The notes under the pieces were generated by a model. The model was given only the letters and a program-made list of their open reading frames with translations, was not told the origin of the DNA and ran no database searches. A stretch of DNA of 64,000 nt from Amarolinea aalborgensis (GTDB lineage Bacteria > Chloroflexota > Anaerolineae > SSC4 > Amarolineaceae). Positions within the stretch are counted from its first letter, which is position 1. Each line of letters starts with the position of its first letter. Shown here one piece after another: positions 49,281 to 58,414 of the stretch. Location: the NCBI RefSeq assembly GCF_900491745.1, contig NZ_UETR01000006.1, positions 248,001-312,000 of the forward strand, read 5' to 3'. The position numbers were made by a program, and so were the translations under genes.

Positions 49281-50504
49281 GTGCCAAAAATTCTTATCGG
49301 CATGTCTGACACAGGCGGCGGTCATCGCAGCGCCGCCGAATCGCTGGCGGCTGTCATCAAGCAGCTGCGCGGCGACGAGGTGCAAGTCGTGATCGCCGAT
49401 TTGCTCTCGAATCATACTTTTTGGCCGTTGAATCAGGTGCGACATGCGTACGCGCCGGTTGTGGCAAAGGCCCCTTCCTTATGGAAATTGAGTTGGTGGC
49501 TGCCCGAAGCGCCCTGGCGCTGGAAGCTGCTTGAACGGTCGTTCTTGCCTCTGCTGCGCGGGCCCCTGGGCGGCTACCTGCGTATCCAGCAACCTGATCT
49601 GTATGTTTCCGTTCATCCACTCCTCAATCACGTGGCTTTGCGCCTGCTGCGCGCGGCCGGCAACCGCTGCCCCGCGGCGACCGTCGTTACCGATTTGGGC
49701 GGCGGCCACCCAACCTGGTTCTGTCCGGAGATGAACCTGGTGACGGTTGGCAGCCAAGCCCTGTACGATTTAGCCATTGCGCGCGGCGTGCCAGAGACGC
49801 GCCTGCGCATGCTCGGCTTACCGGTCAGCCCGCGCTTTGGCGCGCCGGGTCAGGATCAGGCTTCGCTGCGTCGGGCGCTCAACCTGGCGGAAGACCGCCC
49901 GACGGCCCTGGTGATTGGCGGCGGCGAGGGCATGGGGCCTTTGGCTGACATCACGCGGGCGCTGGCGCAGGAACTCAGCGCGGTGCAAGGGCAACTGGTG
50001 GTGATTTGTGGACGCAATGAGAAGCTGCGGGTCGAATTGGCGGGGCAGCAGTGGCCCGCGCCGGTGGCTGTGCAAGGTTTTGTGCGCAACATGGCGGAAT
50101 GGATGGCCGCCAGCGACTGCGTGGTGACCAAGGCCGGCCCTGGCACTATCGTCGAAGCGTGCATCGTGGGACGCCCGATCATGCTCAGCGATTACATTGA
50201 TGGGCAAGAGACGGGCAACGTCAGCTATGTGGTGGAAAACGGCATCGGCGCGTTTAGCCGCGACCCCGCGGAGATTGGCCGCATCGTCAGCCAATGGCTG
50301 ACGCCAGGCAATCCTGGTCTGGCGGCCATGTCCGCACGTGCGCGAAGCATGGCGCGGCCGCAGGCCACGACCGACATCGCCAATGCACTGCTCGATCTGC
50401 TGCCAGAACACAGTCAGCGTCGCCAGCGTCGTGTGGCTGCCAAGCCGCCGCGCCGCATCCCCGCCATTACCATAGGATCGCCAGATGCCAAAAACAGCAG
50501 CTAA
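49281..50504 (+). CDS. MGDG synthase/MurG-like (GT28-type) glycosyltransferase
   Basis: 407 residues from GTG 49281, three bases after the previous stop. The N-terminus ILIGMSDTGGGHRSAAE (about 4-20) is the MGDG-synthase GGGH motif, and the C-terminal half shows VIGGGEGMGPLADI (about 213-226), VQGFVRNMAEWMAASD and TKAGPGTIVEACIVGRP (about 284-300), which is the GT28 donor site. Plastid and bacterial relatives add galactose or glucose to diacylglycerol. It may instead process a lipid-linked sugar of this locus. It overlaps the start of radA by 20 bases. Confidence 0.88.
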   Translation: MPKILIGMSDTGGGHRSAAESLAAVIKQLRGDEVQVVIADLLSNHTFWPLNQVRHAYAPVVAKAPSLWKLSWWLPEAPWRWKLLERSFLPLLRGPLGGYLRIQQPDLYVSVHPLLNHVALRLLRAAGNRCPAATVVTDLGGGHPTWFCPEMNLVTVGSQALYDLAIARGVPETRLRMLGLPVSPRFGAPGQDQASLRRALNLAEDRPTALVIGGGEGMGPLADITRALAQELSAVQGQLVVICGRNEKLRVELAGQQWPAPVAVQGFVRNMAEWMAASDCVVTKAGPGTIVEACIVGRPIMLSDYIDGQETGNVSYVVENGIGAFSRDPAEIGRIVSQWLTPGNPGLAAMSARARSMARPQATTDIANALLDLLPEHSQRRQRRVAAKPPRRIPAITIGSPDAKNSS

Positions 50505-51867
50505 AGCCAAGACCGTTTTCATCTGCCAACAGTGCGGCAATACATCGCCTAAGTGGATGGGACGCTGCCCCGACTGCGGCGAGTGGAACACCCTGGTCGA
50601 GACCACCCTGGAACCTGAGCCGCCGACCGGTCGCCGCGGCGGCCTGGCGCCTTCCAACAGCGCGCCGCAGGCCCTGCCTGACATTCCGGCTGACGGCTAC
50701 GCGCGTATTCCCGTGCCCATGGGCGAGCTGAGTCGTGTGCTCGGCGGCGGCATTGTGCCCGGCTCGGCCGTCCTCATCGGCGGCGACCCAGGCATCGGCA
50801 AAAGCACGCTGCTCCTACAGATGTGTTCCATGCTGGCCCAACGCGGCGTGGTGCTTTACGTTTCCGGCGAGGAGTCTGCCGCGCAGATCAAGCTGCGCGC
50901 CGAACGGCTGGGCATAACGGACCAGACGCTCTTTGTGCTGGCAGACACGCACGTGGAGAGCATGATGGTGCATATGCAGAATTTACAGCCATCCCTGGTC
51001 GTCGTGGATTCGATCCAGGCCATCTACACCGAAACGATCTCGTCGGCCGCGGGCAGCGTGAGCCAGGTGCGCGAGAGCGCCGCCATGCTGGTGCGCGCGG
51101 CCAAGGCCCAAAACACGCCCATCTTCCTCGTGGGCCACGTGACCAAAGAGGGCGCGATTGCCGGGCCGCGCGTGTTGGAGCACATGGTGGATGTGGTGCT
51201 CTACCTGGAGGGCGAGCGCTTCCATACCTACCGCTTGCTGCGCGGCGTCAAGAACCGCTTTGGCGCCACGGACGAAGTGGGCGTCTTCGAGATGGGCGCG
51301 CAGGGCATGAGCGAAGTGACGAATCCTTCGGAGGTCTTCCTGGCTGAGCGCCTGCCCAATGCAGCCGGATCGGCCATTGCCGTGACGATGGAGGGCACCC
51401 GGCCGCTGCTCGTCGAGATGCAAGCCTTGTCGAGCACGACCAGTTTCTCGATGCCGCGACGCACCGCCAATGGCATTGATTTCAACCGCCTGCTGCTGCT
51501 GGTCGCGGTGTTGAGCAAGCGCGTGGGCCTGCGCCTGTCCGATCAAGATGTCTTCGTCAACGTGGTAGGCGGCTTGACGGTGGAAGAGCCGGCGGCCGAT
51601 CTACCGGTGGCGGTGGCGATTGCCTCGAGTTACAAGAACACACCGGTCGCTGCGGATGTGGCGCTCATGGGCGAGGTTGGCCTGTCCGGCGAGCTGCGCG
51701 CGATCAGCCAGCTCAGCAAGCGCCTCAACGAGGCAGCCAAGCTCGGTTTCAAGCGCGCCATCGTGCCGCGCAATTCGCAGCGCAAACTGGACGGCGCGCC
51801 TGGGAGCATCGAGGTCATCGGGGTGCGCACGATCAGCGAAGCGATCGAGGCGGCGTTGATCGGCTGA
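50485..51867 (+). CDS. radA: DNA repair protein RadA (Sms)
   Basis: 460 residues, the usual size. N-terminal C4 zinc finger FICQQCGNTSPKWMGRCPDCGEW (about 11-33), RecA-like core with Walker A IGGDPGIGKSTLL (about 93-105) and the RadA-specific VKNRFGATDEVG (about 252-263), and a C-terminal Lon-protease-like domain (FVNVVGGLTVEEPAADLPVA, about 353-372) without the active Ser-Lys pair. RadA drives branch migration of recombination intermediates. It overlaps the upstream glycosyltransferase gene by 20 bases, so it may be expressed with the envelope locus. Confidence 0.97.
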   Translation: MPKTAAKAKTVFICQQCGNTSPKWMGRCPDCGEWNTLVETTLEPEPPTGRRGGLAPSNSAPQALPDIPADGYARIPVPMGELSRVLGGGIVPGSAVLIGGDPGIGKSTLLLQMCSMLAQRGVVLYVSGEESAAQIKLRAERLGITDQTLFVLADTHVESMMVHMQNLQPSLVVVDSIQAIYTETISSAAGSVSQVRESAAMLVRAAKAQNTPIFLVGHVTKEGAIAGPRVLEHMVDVVLYLEGERFHTYRLLRGVKNRFGATDEVGVFEMGAQGMSEVTNPSEVFLAERLPNAAGSAIAVTMEGTRPLLVEMQALSSTTSFSMPRRTANGIDFNRLLLLVAVLSKRVGLRLSDQDVFVNVVGGLTVEEPAADLPVAVAIASSYKNTPVAADVALMGEVGLSGELRAISQLSKRLNEAAKLGFKRAIVPRNSQRKLDGAPGSIEVIGVRTISEAIEAALIG

Positions 51868-51876
51868 GCCTGGTTT

Positions 51877-52140
51877 TCAGACGAGCATTTGATCTACGTT
51901 ACACCAGCGCCACGTTTCGCCCGGCTCGAACGACTGAATGATGGGATGACCGCTGGCGTGGGAGTGTTTGGTGGCATGTTTGTGCAGGGAGTCATCGCAG
52001 CAGCCGACATGCCCGCAGGTCAGGCAGAGGCGCAGATGCACCCAGCTCGCGCCCATGGCCAGGCATTCGACGCAGCCGGTTCCGCTCGGCGTCACCTCGT
52101 GAATCATGTCCAGGTGTTGACAGCTTTTCGTTTTCATCAT
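51877..52140 (-). CDS. UBP-type zinc-finger protein
   Basis: 87 residues from ATG 52140 (MMKTKSCQHLDMI); ATG 52137 is equally possible, and neither has a clear ribosome site. Spaced Cys/His ligands CQHLDMI, GCVECLAMGASWVHLRLCLTCGHVGCCDDS and HKHATKHSHASGHPIIQSF give the full UBP zinc-finger pattern (three zinc sites). In eukaryotes this finger binds free ubiquitin ends; bacterial stand-alone copies, common in Actinobacteria and Chloroflexota, have unknown targets. It is convergent with radA. Confidence 0.85.
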   Translation of the reverse strand: MMKTKSCQHLDMIHEVTPSGTGCVECLAMGASWVHLRLCLTCGHVGCCDDSLHKHATKHSHASGHPIIQSFEPGETWRWCNVDQMLV

Positions 52141-52207
52141 GGATAGTCTAGCGTCTCCTTTTTCCGCTTTTTGGGCGAGGCTGCACATGAGCCGCGCTTC
52201 TTCACGA

Positions 52208-52244
52208 ACAGACGCCGAGTTTCTACCAGAAACCCGGCGTCTGT
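52208..52244 (-). terminator. Hairpin at the 3' end of leuS
   Basis: ACAGACGCCG-a-GTTTCT and AGAAAC-c-CGGCGTCTGT pair with a single internal mismatch and a 3-base loop. It lies right after the leuS stop codon on the minus strand. Confidence 0.75.
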
Positions 52245-52246
52245 GA

Positions 52247-55054
52247 CTAAATCACGATATTGACCAATTTCTGCGGCGCGTAGATCACCTTGCGCACAGG
52301 TTTGCCTTCCAGCCACTTCTGCACCTTGTCGCTGGCCAGCGCGGCCGTGCGCGCGCCTTCCTCGCTGATATCGGCCGCCACTTCGATGCGCTCACGCACC
52401 TTGCCGTTGACCTGCACCACCAGCGTGATCAGATCTTCGCGGGCCATCTCAGGATCAAAGGCCGGCCAGGCTTGCTGATGAACGCTGTACGCGCCGCCCA
52501 CGCGTTCCCACAGCTCCTCGCTGACATAGGGCATCAGCGGCGCCAGCATCAGGATCAGGCTGCGGATGGCCTCGCGCCAGGCCGGGCTGCCGAAAACCGC
52601 CGTTTCCCTGGCCTTGATCAAGTAGTTGTTGAACTCCATCAGCGCGGCCAGGGTGGTGTTGAATTTGAACGCCGCCATGTCTTCCGTCACCCGCTGAATC
52701 GTCTGATGCGTCTTGCGCTGCAGTTCCGCCATATCGCCCGGCGCTGGTGTGCGCGTGTCGGGTGCGGCCTGCACAACGCTCCAGATGCGATGCGCAAAGC
52801 GCTGAATGCCCTCGATGCCGCGGCTGTTCCAGGGGCCGCCCATGTCCCAGGGGCCGATGAACATCAAGTAGGCGCGCACCACATCAGCGCCATACTTCGC
52901 CACCAGGTCATCTGGTGACACCACGTTGCCCCGACTCTTGGACATTTTCTCGCCATCTTCGCCCAGGATCGTACCCTGGTTGAACAGGCGCCGCATCGGT
53001 TCGTCGAAATTGACGACGCCGATGTCCCTCAGCGCTTTGGTGAAGAAGCGCGTGTACATCAGGTGCATCGTGGCATGCTCGATGCCGCCGGTGTACTGAT
53101 CAACCGGCAGCCAGTACGCGCCCTGCGCTGTATCCCACGGCAGATCGTCGCGCTGAATGGGCTGTCCGCGCTTATGGTAAGGCGTGACGTACGCGTACTG
53201 ATACCACGAGGAGCACATGAACGTGTCCATCGTGTCGGTTTCACGTTCGGCCGGGCCGCCGCAGGTAGGACACTGCACGAAGCGGAACCCCTTGTGAAAC
53301 TTCAACGGGCTTTCACCGGTCGGCAGGAATTCCGCATCGGCCGGCAGGCGCACTGGCAGGTCTGCGTAAGGCACGGGCACGACGCCGCACTTCTCACAGT
53401 GGATCATCGGAATCGGCGCGCCCCACATACGCTGACGGCTGATTAGCCAATCGCGCAGGCGATAGTTCACCGAGGCCTTGCCGACGCCTTGCTGCTCCAA
53501 CCACGCGCTGACCTTACTCTTGGCGGCATCGCCCGCGGTGCCGCTGAAGGCGCCGGAGTTGATCATGGTATGGTAGGCGTCATGAAACAGCACATCTTGA
53601 TAGAACGCTTTGTCTTGCAGCAGATGCATGGCAATGGTCGCCTGGCCCGCGCGGCCGGGCGCGATGGCCTGACAGCGCTGTACGATCTCCTGGTCGTGCG
53701 CCACGCTGTCCAGCTCGATGACAGCGTCGTCAAAAATGAAAGCCGTGCGGCTGCCAGCCACATCCAGCCACTTGCCCGGCGTCTTTGCCTGCTGCGCAAC
53801 AGCCAGATAGGCATCCACCTGCGCGGGAGTCAAGCTGACCTGGAAAGCGTCGTCGGTTTCCACAAACGCAATGCCGGCGGCCGTCAACGCCGCCGCGAAA
53901 TCAGCAGCGACATGATCTTTCCAGGCCACACTCTTGCTCAGGCCATCGGGGCGGGCAATGACGGGGATGATCGGCAGGCCGTACTTGATTGCGAAGGCGA
54001 AGTCGCGTTCATCATGGGCGGGCACAGCCATGATCGCGCCCGTGCCGTAGGTCATCAGGACATAGTCGGCAATCCACACCGGGATGCGTTCGCCGTTGAC
54101 CGGGTTCGTAGCAAAGCCGCCCGTGAAAACGCCGGTTTTGTCTTTGTCCGCGGCCATGCGGTCAATATCGCTTTGGCGGCCGGCCTGGGCGCGATAGGCT
54201 TGTACGGCCGCGGCCTGCGTCTCGGTCGTCAGCGTGTCCACCAGCGGATGTTCGGGCGCCAGCACCATGAACGTGGCGCCCCACAGCGTATCCGGGCGCG
54301 TGGTGAAGACCTCAATCGGGTCGCCGCTGGCGGCCGGGAAGATCACCCGTGCGCCCTCGCTGCGGCCAATCCAATTGGTCTGCAGCACCTGCACCCGGTC
54401 CGGCCACTGCATGCGGCTGAAATCCAGCAGTTCTTCGGCGTAGTCGGTGATCTTGAAGAACCATTGATTCAGCTCTTTTTTGATGACCGGCGTGCCGCAG
54501 CGTTCACAGTGGCGGTCTTCGCCCCAAACCTGCTCGCGCGCCAGGGTGGTATTGCACTTCGGGCAGAAGTCCACCGGCGCAAACGCGCGATAAGCCAGAC
54601 CGGCTTCGTGCAGGCGCAGGAAGAACCACTGCGTCCATTTGTAATAGTCAGGATCGCAGGTGATGGCCTCACGATCCCAGGCGAACATGGCGCCCATCGA
54701 GCGCAGCTGCTTGCGCATGTATTCGATGTTCGACATGGTCCAGGTTGCGGGGTGAATGCCCCGCTTGATGGCGGCATTTTCAGCCGGCAGGCCAAAGGCA
54801 TCGAAGCCCATGGGAAAGAAGACGTTGTAGCCCTGCATACGCTTGAAACGTGCGGCCGCGTCCGAGGGGGCCATGGCGTACCAATGACCGATGTGCAGAT
54901 CGCCCGATGGATAGGGCAGCATGGTCAGAAAATACCATTTGGGCCGTTCCTCGTTCGCGGCGCCGGTCAGTTCCCTGGTCTGATTGATCCCCGACTCATC
55001 CCATCGCTGCTGCCATTTCGGCTCGAATTCCTGCGATGCGTAGCGTTCATTCAT
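52247..55054 (-). CDS. leuS: Leucyl-tRNA synthetase
   Basis: 935 residues, a little longer than average. Class I signatures: HIGH as DLHIGHWYAM (about 52-61) and KMSKS as GEKMSKSRGN (about 700-709). Zinc-binding Cys pairs FCPKCNTT and HCERCGTP lie at about 156-180. The CP1 editing domain spans about 230-430 (VFTTRPDTLWGATFMVLAPE at its threonine-rich edge, AYGTGAIMAVPAHDERDF at its Asp site). The C-terminus with VQVNGKVRERIEVAADI is the tRNA-binding part. It charges tRNA-Leu. Regulation is by the T-box leader upstream (55103-55376). Confidence 0.97.
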   Translation of the reverse strand: MNERYASQEFEPKWQQRWDESGINQTRELTGAANEERPKWYFLTMLPYPSGDLHIGHWYAMAPSDAAARFKRMQGYNVFFPMGFDAFGLPAENAAIKRGIHPATWTMSNIEYMRKQLRSMGAMFAWDREAITCDPDYYKWTQWFFLRLHEAGLAYRAFAPVDFCPKCNTTLAREQVWGEDRHCERCGTPVIKKELNQWFFKITDYAEELLDFSRMQWPDRVQVLQTNWIGRSEGARVIFPAASGDPIEVFTTRPDTLWGATFMVLAPEHPLVDTLTTETQAAAVQAYRAQAGRQSDIDRMAADKDKTGVFTGGFATNPVNGERIPVWIADYVLMTYGTGAIMAVPAHDERDFAFAIKYGLPIIPVIARPDGLSKSVAWKDHVAADFAAALTAAGIAFVETDDAFQVSLTPAQVDAYLAVAQQAKTPGKWLDVAGSRTAFIFDDAVIELDSVAHDQEIVQRCQAIAPGRAGQATIAMHLLQDKAFYQDVLFHDAYHTMINSGAFSGTAGDAAKSKVSAWLEQQGVGKASVNYRLRDWLISRQRMWGAPIPMIHCEKCGVVPVPYADLPVRLPADAEFLPTGESPLKFHKGFRFVQCPTCGGPAERETDTMDTFMCSSWYQYAYVTPYHKRGQPIQRDDLPWDTAQGAYWLPVDQYTGGIEHATMHLMYTRFFTKALRDIGVVNFDEPMRRLFNQGTILGEDGEKMSKSRGNVVSPDDLVAKYGADVVRAYLMFIGPWDMGGPWNSRGIEGIQRFAHRIWSVVQAAPDTRTPAPGDMAELQRKTHQTIQRVTEDMAAFKFNTTLAALMEFNNYLIKARETAVFGSPAWREAIRSLILMLAPLMPYVSEELWERVGGAYSVHQQAWPAFDPEMAREDLITLVVQVNGKVRERIEVAADISEEGARTAALASDKVQKWLEGKPVRKVIYAPQKLVNIVI

Positions 55055-55102
55055 GGTCTGTCTCCGATCTCCGTTCTACGCTGCCCTGTGCACAAGGCAA
55101 AC

Positions 55103-55376
55103 AAAAAACGCCGCTCGATCCCTGGCAGGGACGAAGCGACGCTCCGCGGTACCACCCTGATTAGCGTCTTCTGCGGGCCTTGCCGCTCACTCACGGCGGC
55201 GGCCAGCCCGTTTGACACTCGCTCAAGCGCCAGCTAACGGTGGCGAAACGGCGCAGGCTAGGCCCATGCGAAACACGGCCTCACGTGCGCGGCTCCCGGT
55301 CGAGTTCGGTCTCTTGACGCACGCGGGAGCGTCTACAGGCTTGCACCAACCGCCTGCTCTCTGCGCGTTGACCTAC
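55103..55376 (-). promoter_or_regulatory. Leucine-specific T-box riboswitch controlling leuS
   Basis: On the minus strand the leader shows, in order: a Stem I start with AGAGAGCAGG and GGTTGGTGCAAGCC (about 55365-55338), a specifier-loop segment GAACTCGACC with Leu codon CUC at 55304-55302, and the T-box CAGGGTGGTACCGCG (55159-55145). Its UGGU should pair with the ACCA end of uncharged tRNA-Leu. A terminator hairpin follows (GTCGCTTCGTCCC and its partner), then TTTTTT (55108-55103). Uncharged tRNA-Leu should stabilise the antiterminator and switch leuS on. Confidence 0.92.
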
Positions 55377-55442
55377 TACTACCGCTCATAGCCTTTGATC
55401 TGATATGCTGTCGTCATCGCCATGTCTGGCAATGGCGGGCTG

Positions 55443-55471
55443 AGTATACGCGACAGGTTAGGGATTGTCAA
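55443..55471 (-). promoter_or_regulatory. Strong promoter of the T-box/leuS transcript
   Basis: On the minus strand: TTGACA (55471-55466), 17-base spacer, TATACT (55448-55443). Transcription would begin about 60 bases before the Stem I core. Confidence 0.8.
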
Positions 55472-55508
55472 GGACAGGCAGGCGACAAAATGGCAACAGA
55501 AGCCCGAG

Positions 55509-58094
55509 TCAATGCGCCGCGTGTTGTAAGAGCGGCAGATAAGCGCGCTCGTGCGCGGCCGCCGCCAACGGCCAGGGGCCAAGCCACTGCCCGCTCGGCT
55601 GAATCAACAGCCAATACCAGGCCGATGTGTCTGACCAAAGGCCAGAATCCTGCAAAGCGTAGGCCAGGCCAGGCCCATGCGCAGGAATGAGCGTCGTGTT
55701 GACGCGGACGCGCGCGGCCGCATCCGTGGGCGCACGATACACATCGAAACCGGTGACGCTGCGCTCGTCGCTCGTTTGCCAGGTAATCAACGGGTGCACG
55801 CCGCGCCAGGCAAGTTGGAATTCCGTCAGCGCCAGGCCGGTGGGGCTGACAAAGCCAAAATCAACGTGCCGATTGCACTCGCCGGGCGCCAGCGTCACCG
55901 TGCGCTGGGCCGGCGTCGTGATCCAGAGATCGGGTTGCGGATGGTCGGGCACCGTAACGGTGTAGGCGCCAGGCGACAATGTCTCAAGCAGGTAGAGGCC
56001 GCGGGGATTGAGGCGGCTGGTAACGGTGGCTGTCAACCCGTTGCCGCCAACGATGTGGATAGGGATGCCAGCGATGCCGTCATGCTCAGCGCAGCTGAAC
56101 GGATCGTCTGGATCGGTGCAGCCGTCCTGCACGCCGTTGGTGTTGTAATCGGTGAAGATAAAATCACCCAGGCATGCGCCGCGCCAGAATCCGAAATCAA
56201 GCCCTGGCGTGGCTGTGCTCGCCATCACGGTGGCGATGGCCTGGTGGGTGATCACATCGCCGTCGGAATCGAACAGATCATCATCGCCTTGATCCTGAGG
56301 GCTGCTCAGCCATCCTGACAACGCGCCTTCAGGGCCAAAGTTAGAATTGTTGACCTGCACGCAATAGTCGCCAGGCGCCAGGCCGCTGAAGAGATAAAGG
56401 CCGTCCGCGTTGGTGATGGTAGTTGCTGCCGCGGCGCCTGTGCACGTGGAATTGGCAAAGAGACTCAGGAACACCCAAGAGATGCCAGGCTCGCCAACCT
56501 CGCGAATCCCATCGCCATTCAGATCATGCCACACATAATCGCCAAGACGGTAGCCCAGGCTGGTGGTGGGCGACTCGTTGCCCGCGAGATCACGCGCCTG
56601 CACATCCAGGCGGTACAGCCCCGCTTCCGTCAGTAACGGCTGCAGGTTGTTCTTGGCTTGCCACGCGCTGAACTGGGGCGGTTCTGTCTCTCGGCGCCAG
56701 GCGAAGCGATAACCAGCCTGCGCGCCAGTCAACCCGGAGTGCTCGTCAACACTGTACCAGGCGAACTTTGGATTGCGACATCCCAGGCGTCCGGGGGGTT
56801 GGCCCTGCTCCGGGCAGCTTGCGTTGATTTCCGGCGCGGTCGGTGGAATGGGGTCAAAGCCAAACCAGCCCAGCTCAACAAGGCGTTCGTGTCGCGCAGG
56901 CGCCAGGTCCCAGGCCCGGAGGGTGAACCGATGCTGACCAGGCAGCAGTCCGCTGAAGTCAGTCTGGCCAGCCGCGTGGTAGACTGCCGGCGGAGGCCCA
57001 GGCGGCCGCGTATCCCAGGCCGCGCTGTAACCCCACACCCCCGATACATCTTCGATGTTCCAGGCCAGCGTCTGATTGCTGTTGTACCAGGTCTGGCTAT
57101 CGGGAACGGTCGTGAAGTGAATGGTGGGCAGCGTTTGATCCGTATTGCCAGAGGTGACCCACGTGCAGCCCTCGATCATGCCTGCGTCGGCAAAGGGGAT
57201 GTAGATGCGTTCGCCGTTGCTATCCTGGACATGAAAGTGAAGATGTGGGCCGGGGAAGCAGTTGCCAAGATAGCACGTGCCAGCCGGGCAGGTACCGCTG
57301 CCGCAGGTGTAGCCGATCTGATTGCTCAGCGCCAGGAGCTGGCCCTGTTCGACATACTCGCCGACCTGGGCAGTCACCGTGCCTTGGCCAAAATGCGCAT
57401 ACCAATCAAATAGGCCATCATCTGGGACATGGCGGATGATGAGCTTGGTGCCCGCATTGCCCGCCGTGCATCCGCAGTCCGTGCTGACTTGTTCCACCAC
57501 GGCGACGATCCCGCTGCGCATGGCGACAATGGGACTGCCAATCGGCATGGAGACATCAACCGCGTGTGAACCGTGTTCACACGCGCCGGTGGCCCAGGCA
57601 CGGGTGATGAAGAAGGTGACCCCGGCAGGCCAGGGTAGTTTGTAAGGAGATTCTTGCGGTGAGCTGGTGGGTGTGCGTAGCGGCACCGTAGAGTCGAAAC
57701 TGGCATAGTCAAGGCTGGCTTTGGCTGCCGGCGACAGCAGCGCGTCGGGTACAGCGGGCAGCCGCGCGCGCAGGGCGGGCGTTCCTTCGAAGGTCACATC
57801 CCAAGCGGTGTCTTGCCACCGCGCGACGAACTGCACGCCTTCGCCGGTAACAAACGCGCCTTCCCGCATCTCCACCAGGGCGCCGGCAGCCCATGGGCCA
57901 CTGCGCTGGAGTTCAGTCACGACCGCGTCAGGTCGCGCCCAGGCTCGCAAAACAGCCTGGCGCAACTCCTCCATGTCCTGATCAGGCGCACGGGGTGGTG
58001 TGGTCTCCGCGCCGCCCAGGCTCAAGCCCACGAAAAGAATGGCAGTGATGGCTGCGCCCAGCAGGCGCCAGAAGTATCTCCGGTAGAACCCCAT
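55509..58094 (-). CDS. Secreted M23-type peptidase with SdrD-like repeats
   Basis: 861 residues. Signal peptide or anchor at about 9-30. Residues 150-320 are an M23/LytM-like domain (CEHGSHAVDVSMPIGSPI about 172-189, LIIRHV, GQGTVTAQVGEYVEQGQL, PGPHLHFHV about 279-287). The second His motif H-L-H-F-H is standard, but the first has His174 and His177 before Asp180 rather than H-x-x-x-D. Later: a repeat-poor middle (about 330-480), SdrD_B-like domains at about 525-620 (LGDYVWHDLNGDG) and 640-745 (GDFIFTDYNTNGVQDG), and a C-terminal stretch. It probably acts on peptidoglycan or binds the envelope. Confidence 0.85.
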   Translation of the reverse strand: MGFYRRYFWRLLGAAITAILFVGLSLGGAETTPPRAPDQDMEELRQAVLRAWARPDAVVTELQRSGPWAAGALVEMREGAFVTGEGVQFVARWQDTAWDVTFEGTPALRARLPAVPDALLSPAAKASLDYASFDSTVPLRTPTSSPQESPYKLPWPAGVTFFITRAWATGACEHGSHAVDVSMPIGSPIVAMRSGIVAVVEQVSTDCGCTAGNAGTKLIIRHVPDDGLFDWYAHFGQGTVTAQVGEYVEQGQLLALSNQIGYTCGSGTCPAGTCYLGNCFPGPHLHFHVQDSNGERIYIPFADAGMIEGCTWVTSGNTDQTLPTIHFTTVPDSQTWYNSNQTLAWNIEDVSGVWGYSAAWDTRPPGPPPAVYHAAGQTDFSGLLPGQHRFTLRAWDLAPARHERLVELGWFGFDPIPPTAPEINASCPEQGQPPGRLGCRNPKFAWYSVDEHSGLTGAQAGYRFAWRRETEPPQFSAWQAKNNLQPLLTEAGLYRLDVQARDLAGNESPTTSLGYRLGDYVWHDLNGDGIREVGEPGISWVFLSLFANSTCTGAAAATTITNADGLYLFSGLAPGDYCVQVNNSNFGPEGALSGWLSSPQDQGDDDLFDSDGDVITHQAIATVMASTATPGLDFGFWRGACLGDFIFTDYNTNGVQDGCTDPDDPFSCAEHDGIAGIPIHIVGGNGLTATVTSRLNPRGLYLLETLSPGAYTVTVPDHPQPDLWITTPAQRTVTLAPGECNRHVDFGFVSPTGLALTEFQLAWRGVHPLITWQTSDERSVTGFDVYRAPTDAAARVRVNTTLIPAHGPGLAYALQDSGLWSDTSAWYWLLIQPSGQWLGPWPLAAAAHERAYLPLLQHAAH

Positions 58095-58414
58095 TTTCTA
58101 CGGCCTCGTTCTCACGACGGTAAGGCATGCGTTGCGTCAGACGCTGCGGCCGTGCATGTCAGGAAGATTGACAACGTCTCTATGTGAAATTATATCACAG
58201 AGAGACGCAGGGCGCTACCAAAGCTCTTTGTCTCCAGCAGTTCCAAATGCAGCCTGGTTTTTTGACCACAGAGATTACAAAGAACGCAGAGAAGTCGCCG
58301 ATTTGCGTCTAATCTGCCATACCTTTGTGCTCTCTGTGCTCCTTGTGGTTGAATGTGTGCTACATGTGGAACTACGGCTTCGTCTCTCTGTGTTCGATCC
58401 GTGCATGGCGCGGT
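58095..58414. other. Intergenic region filled largely by a repeat element
   Basis: 320 bases between the M23 gene start and the epimerase gene stop. Most of it (58176-58392) is a nested CACAGAGA repeat element described separately. No open frame here is supported. Confidence 0.5.
58176..58392. repeat. Nested CACAGAGA inverted-repeat element
   Basis: CACAGAGAGAC (58196-58206) is an exact complement of GTCTCTCTGTG (58382-58392). It also pairs with GTCTCTATGTG at 58176-58186 with one mismatch. An inner imperfect pair covers 58264-58291 (CCACAGAGATTACAAAGAAC) and 58323-58351 (CTCTGTGCTCCTTGTGG). Such ACCACAGAG/CTCTGTGGT arrays are known intergenic repeats in several bacteria with large genomes. 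The nesting suggests a miniature palindromic mobile element. Confidence 0.65.

Noticed and set aside
53489..55237. 582-codon plus-strand open frame
   Set aside because: Antisense to leuS and through the T-box leader; no recognisable domain.
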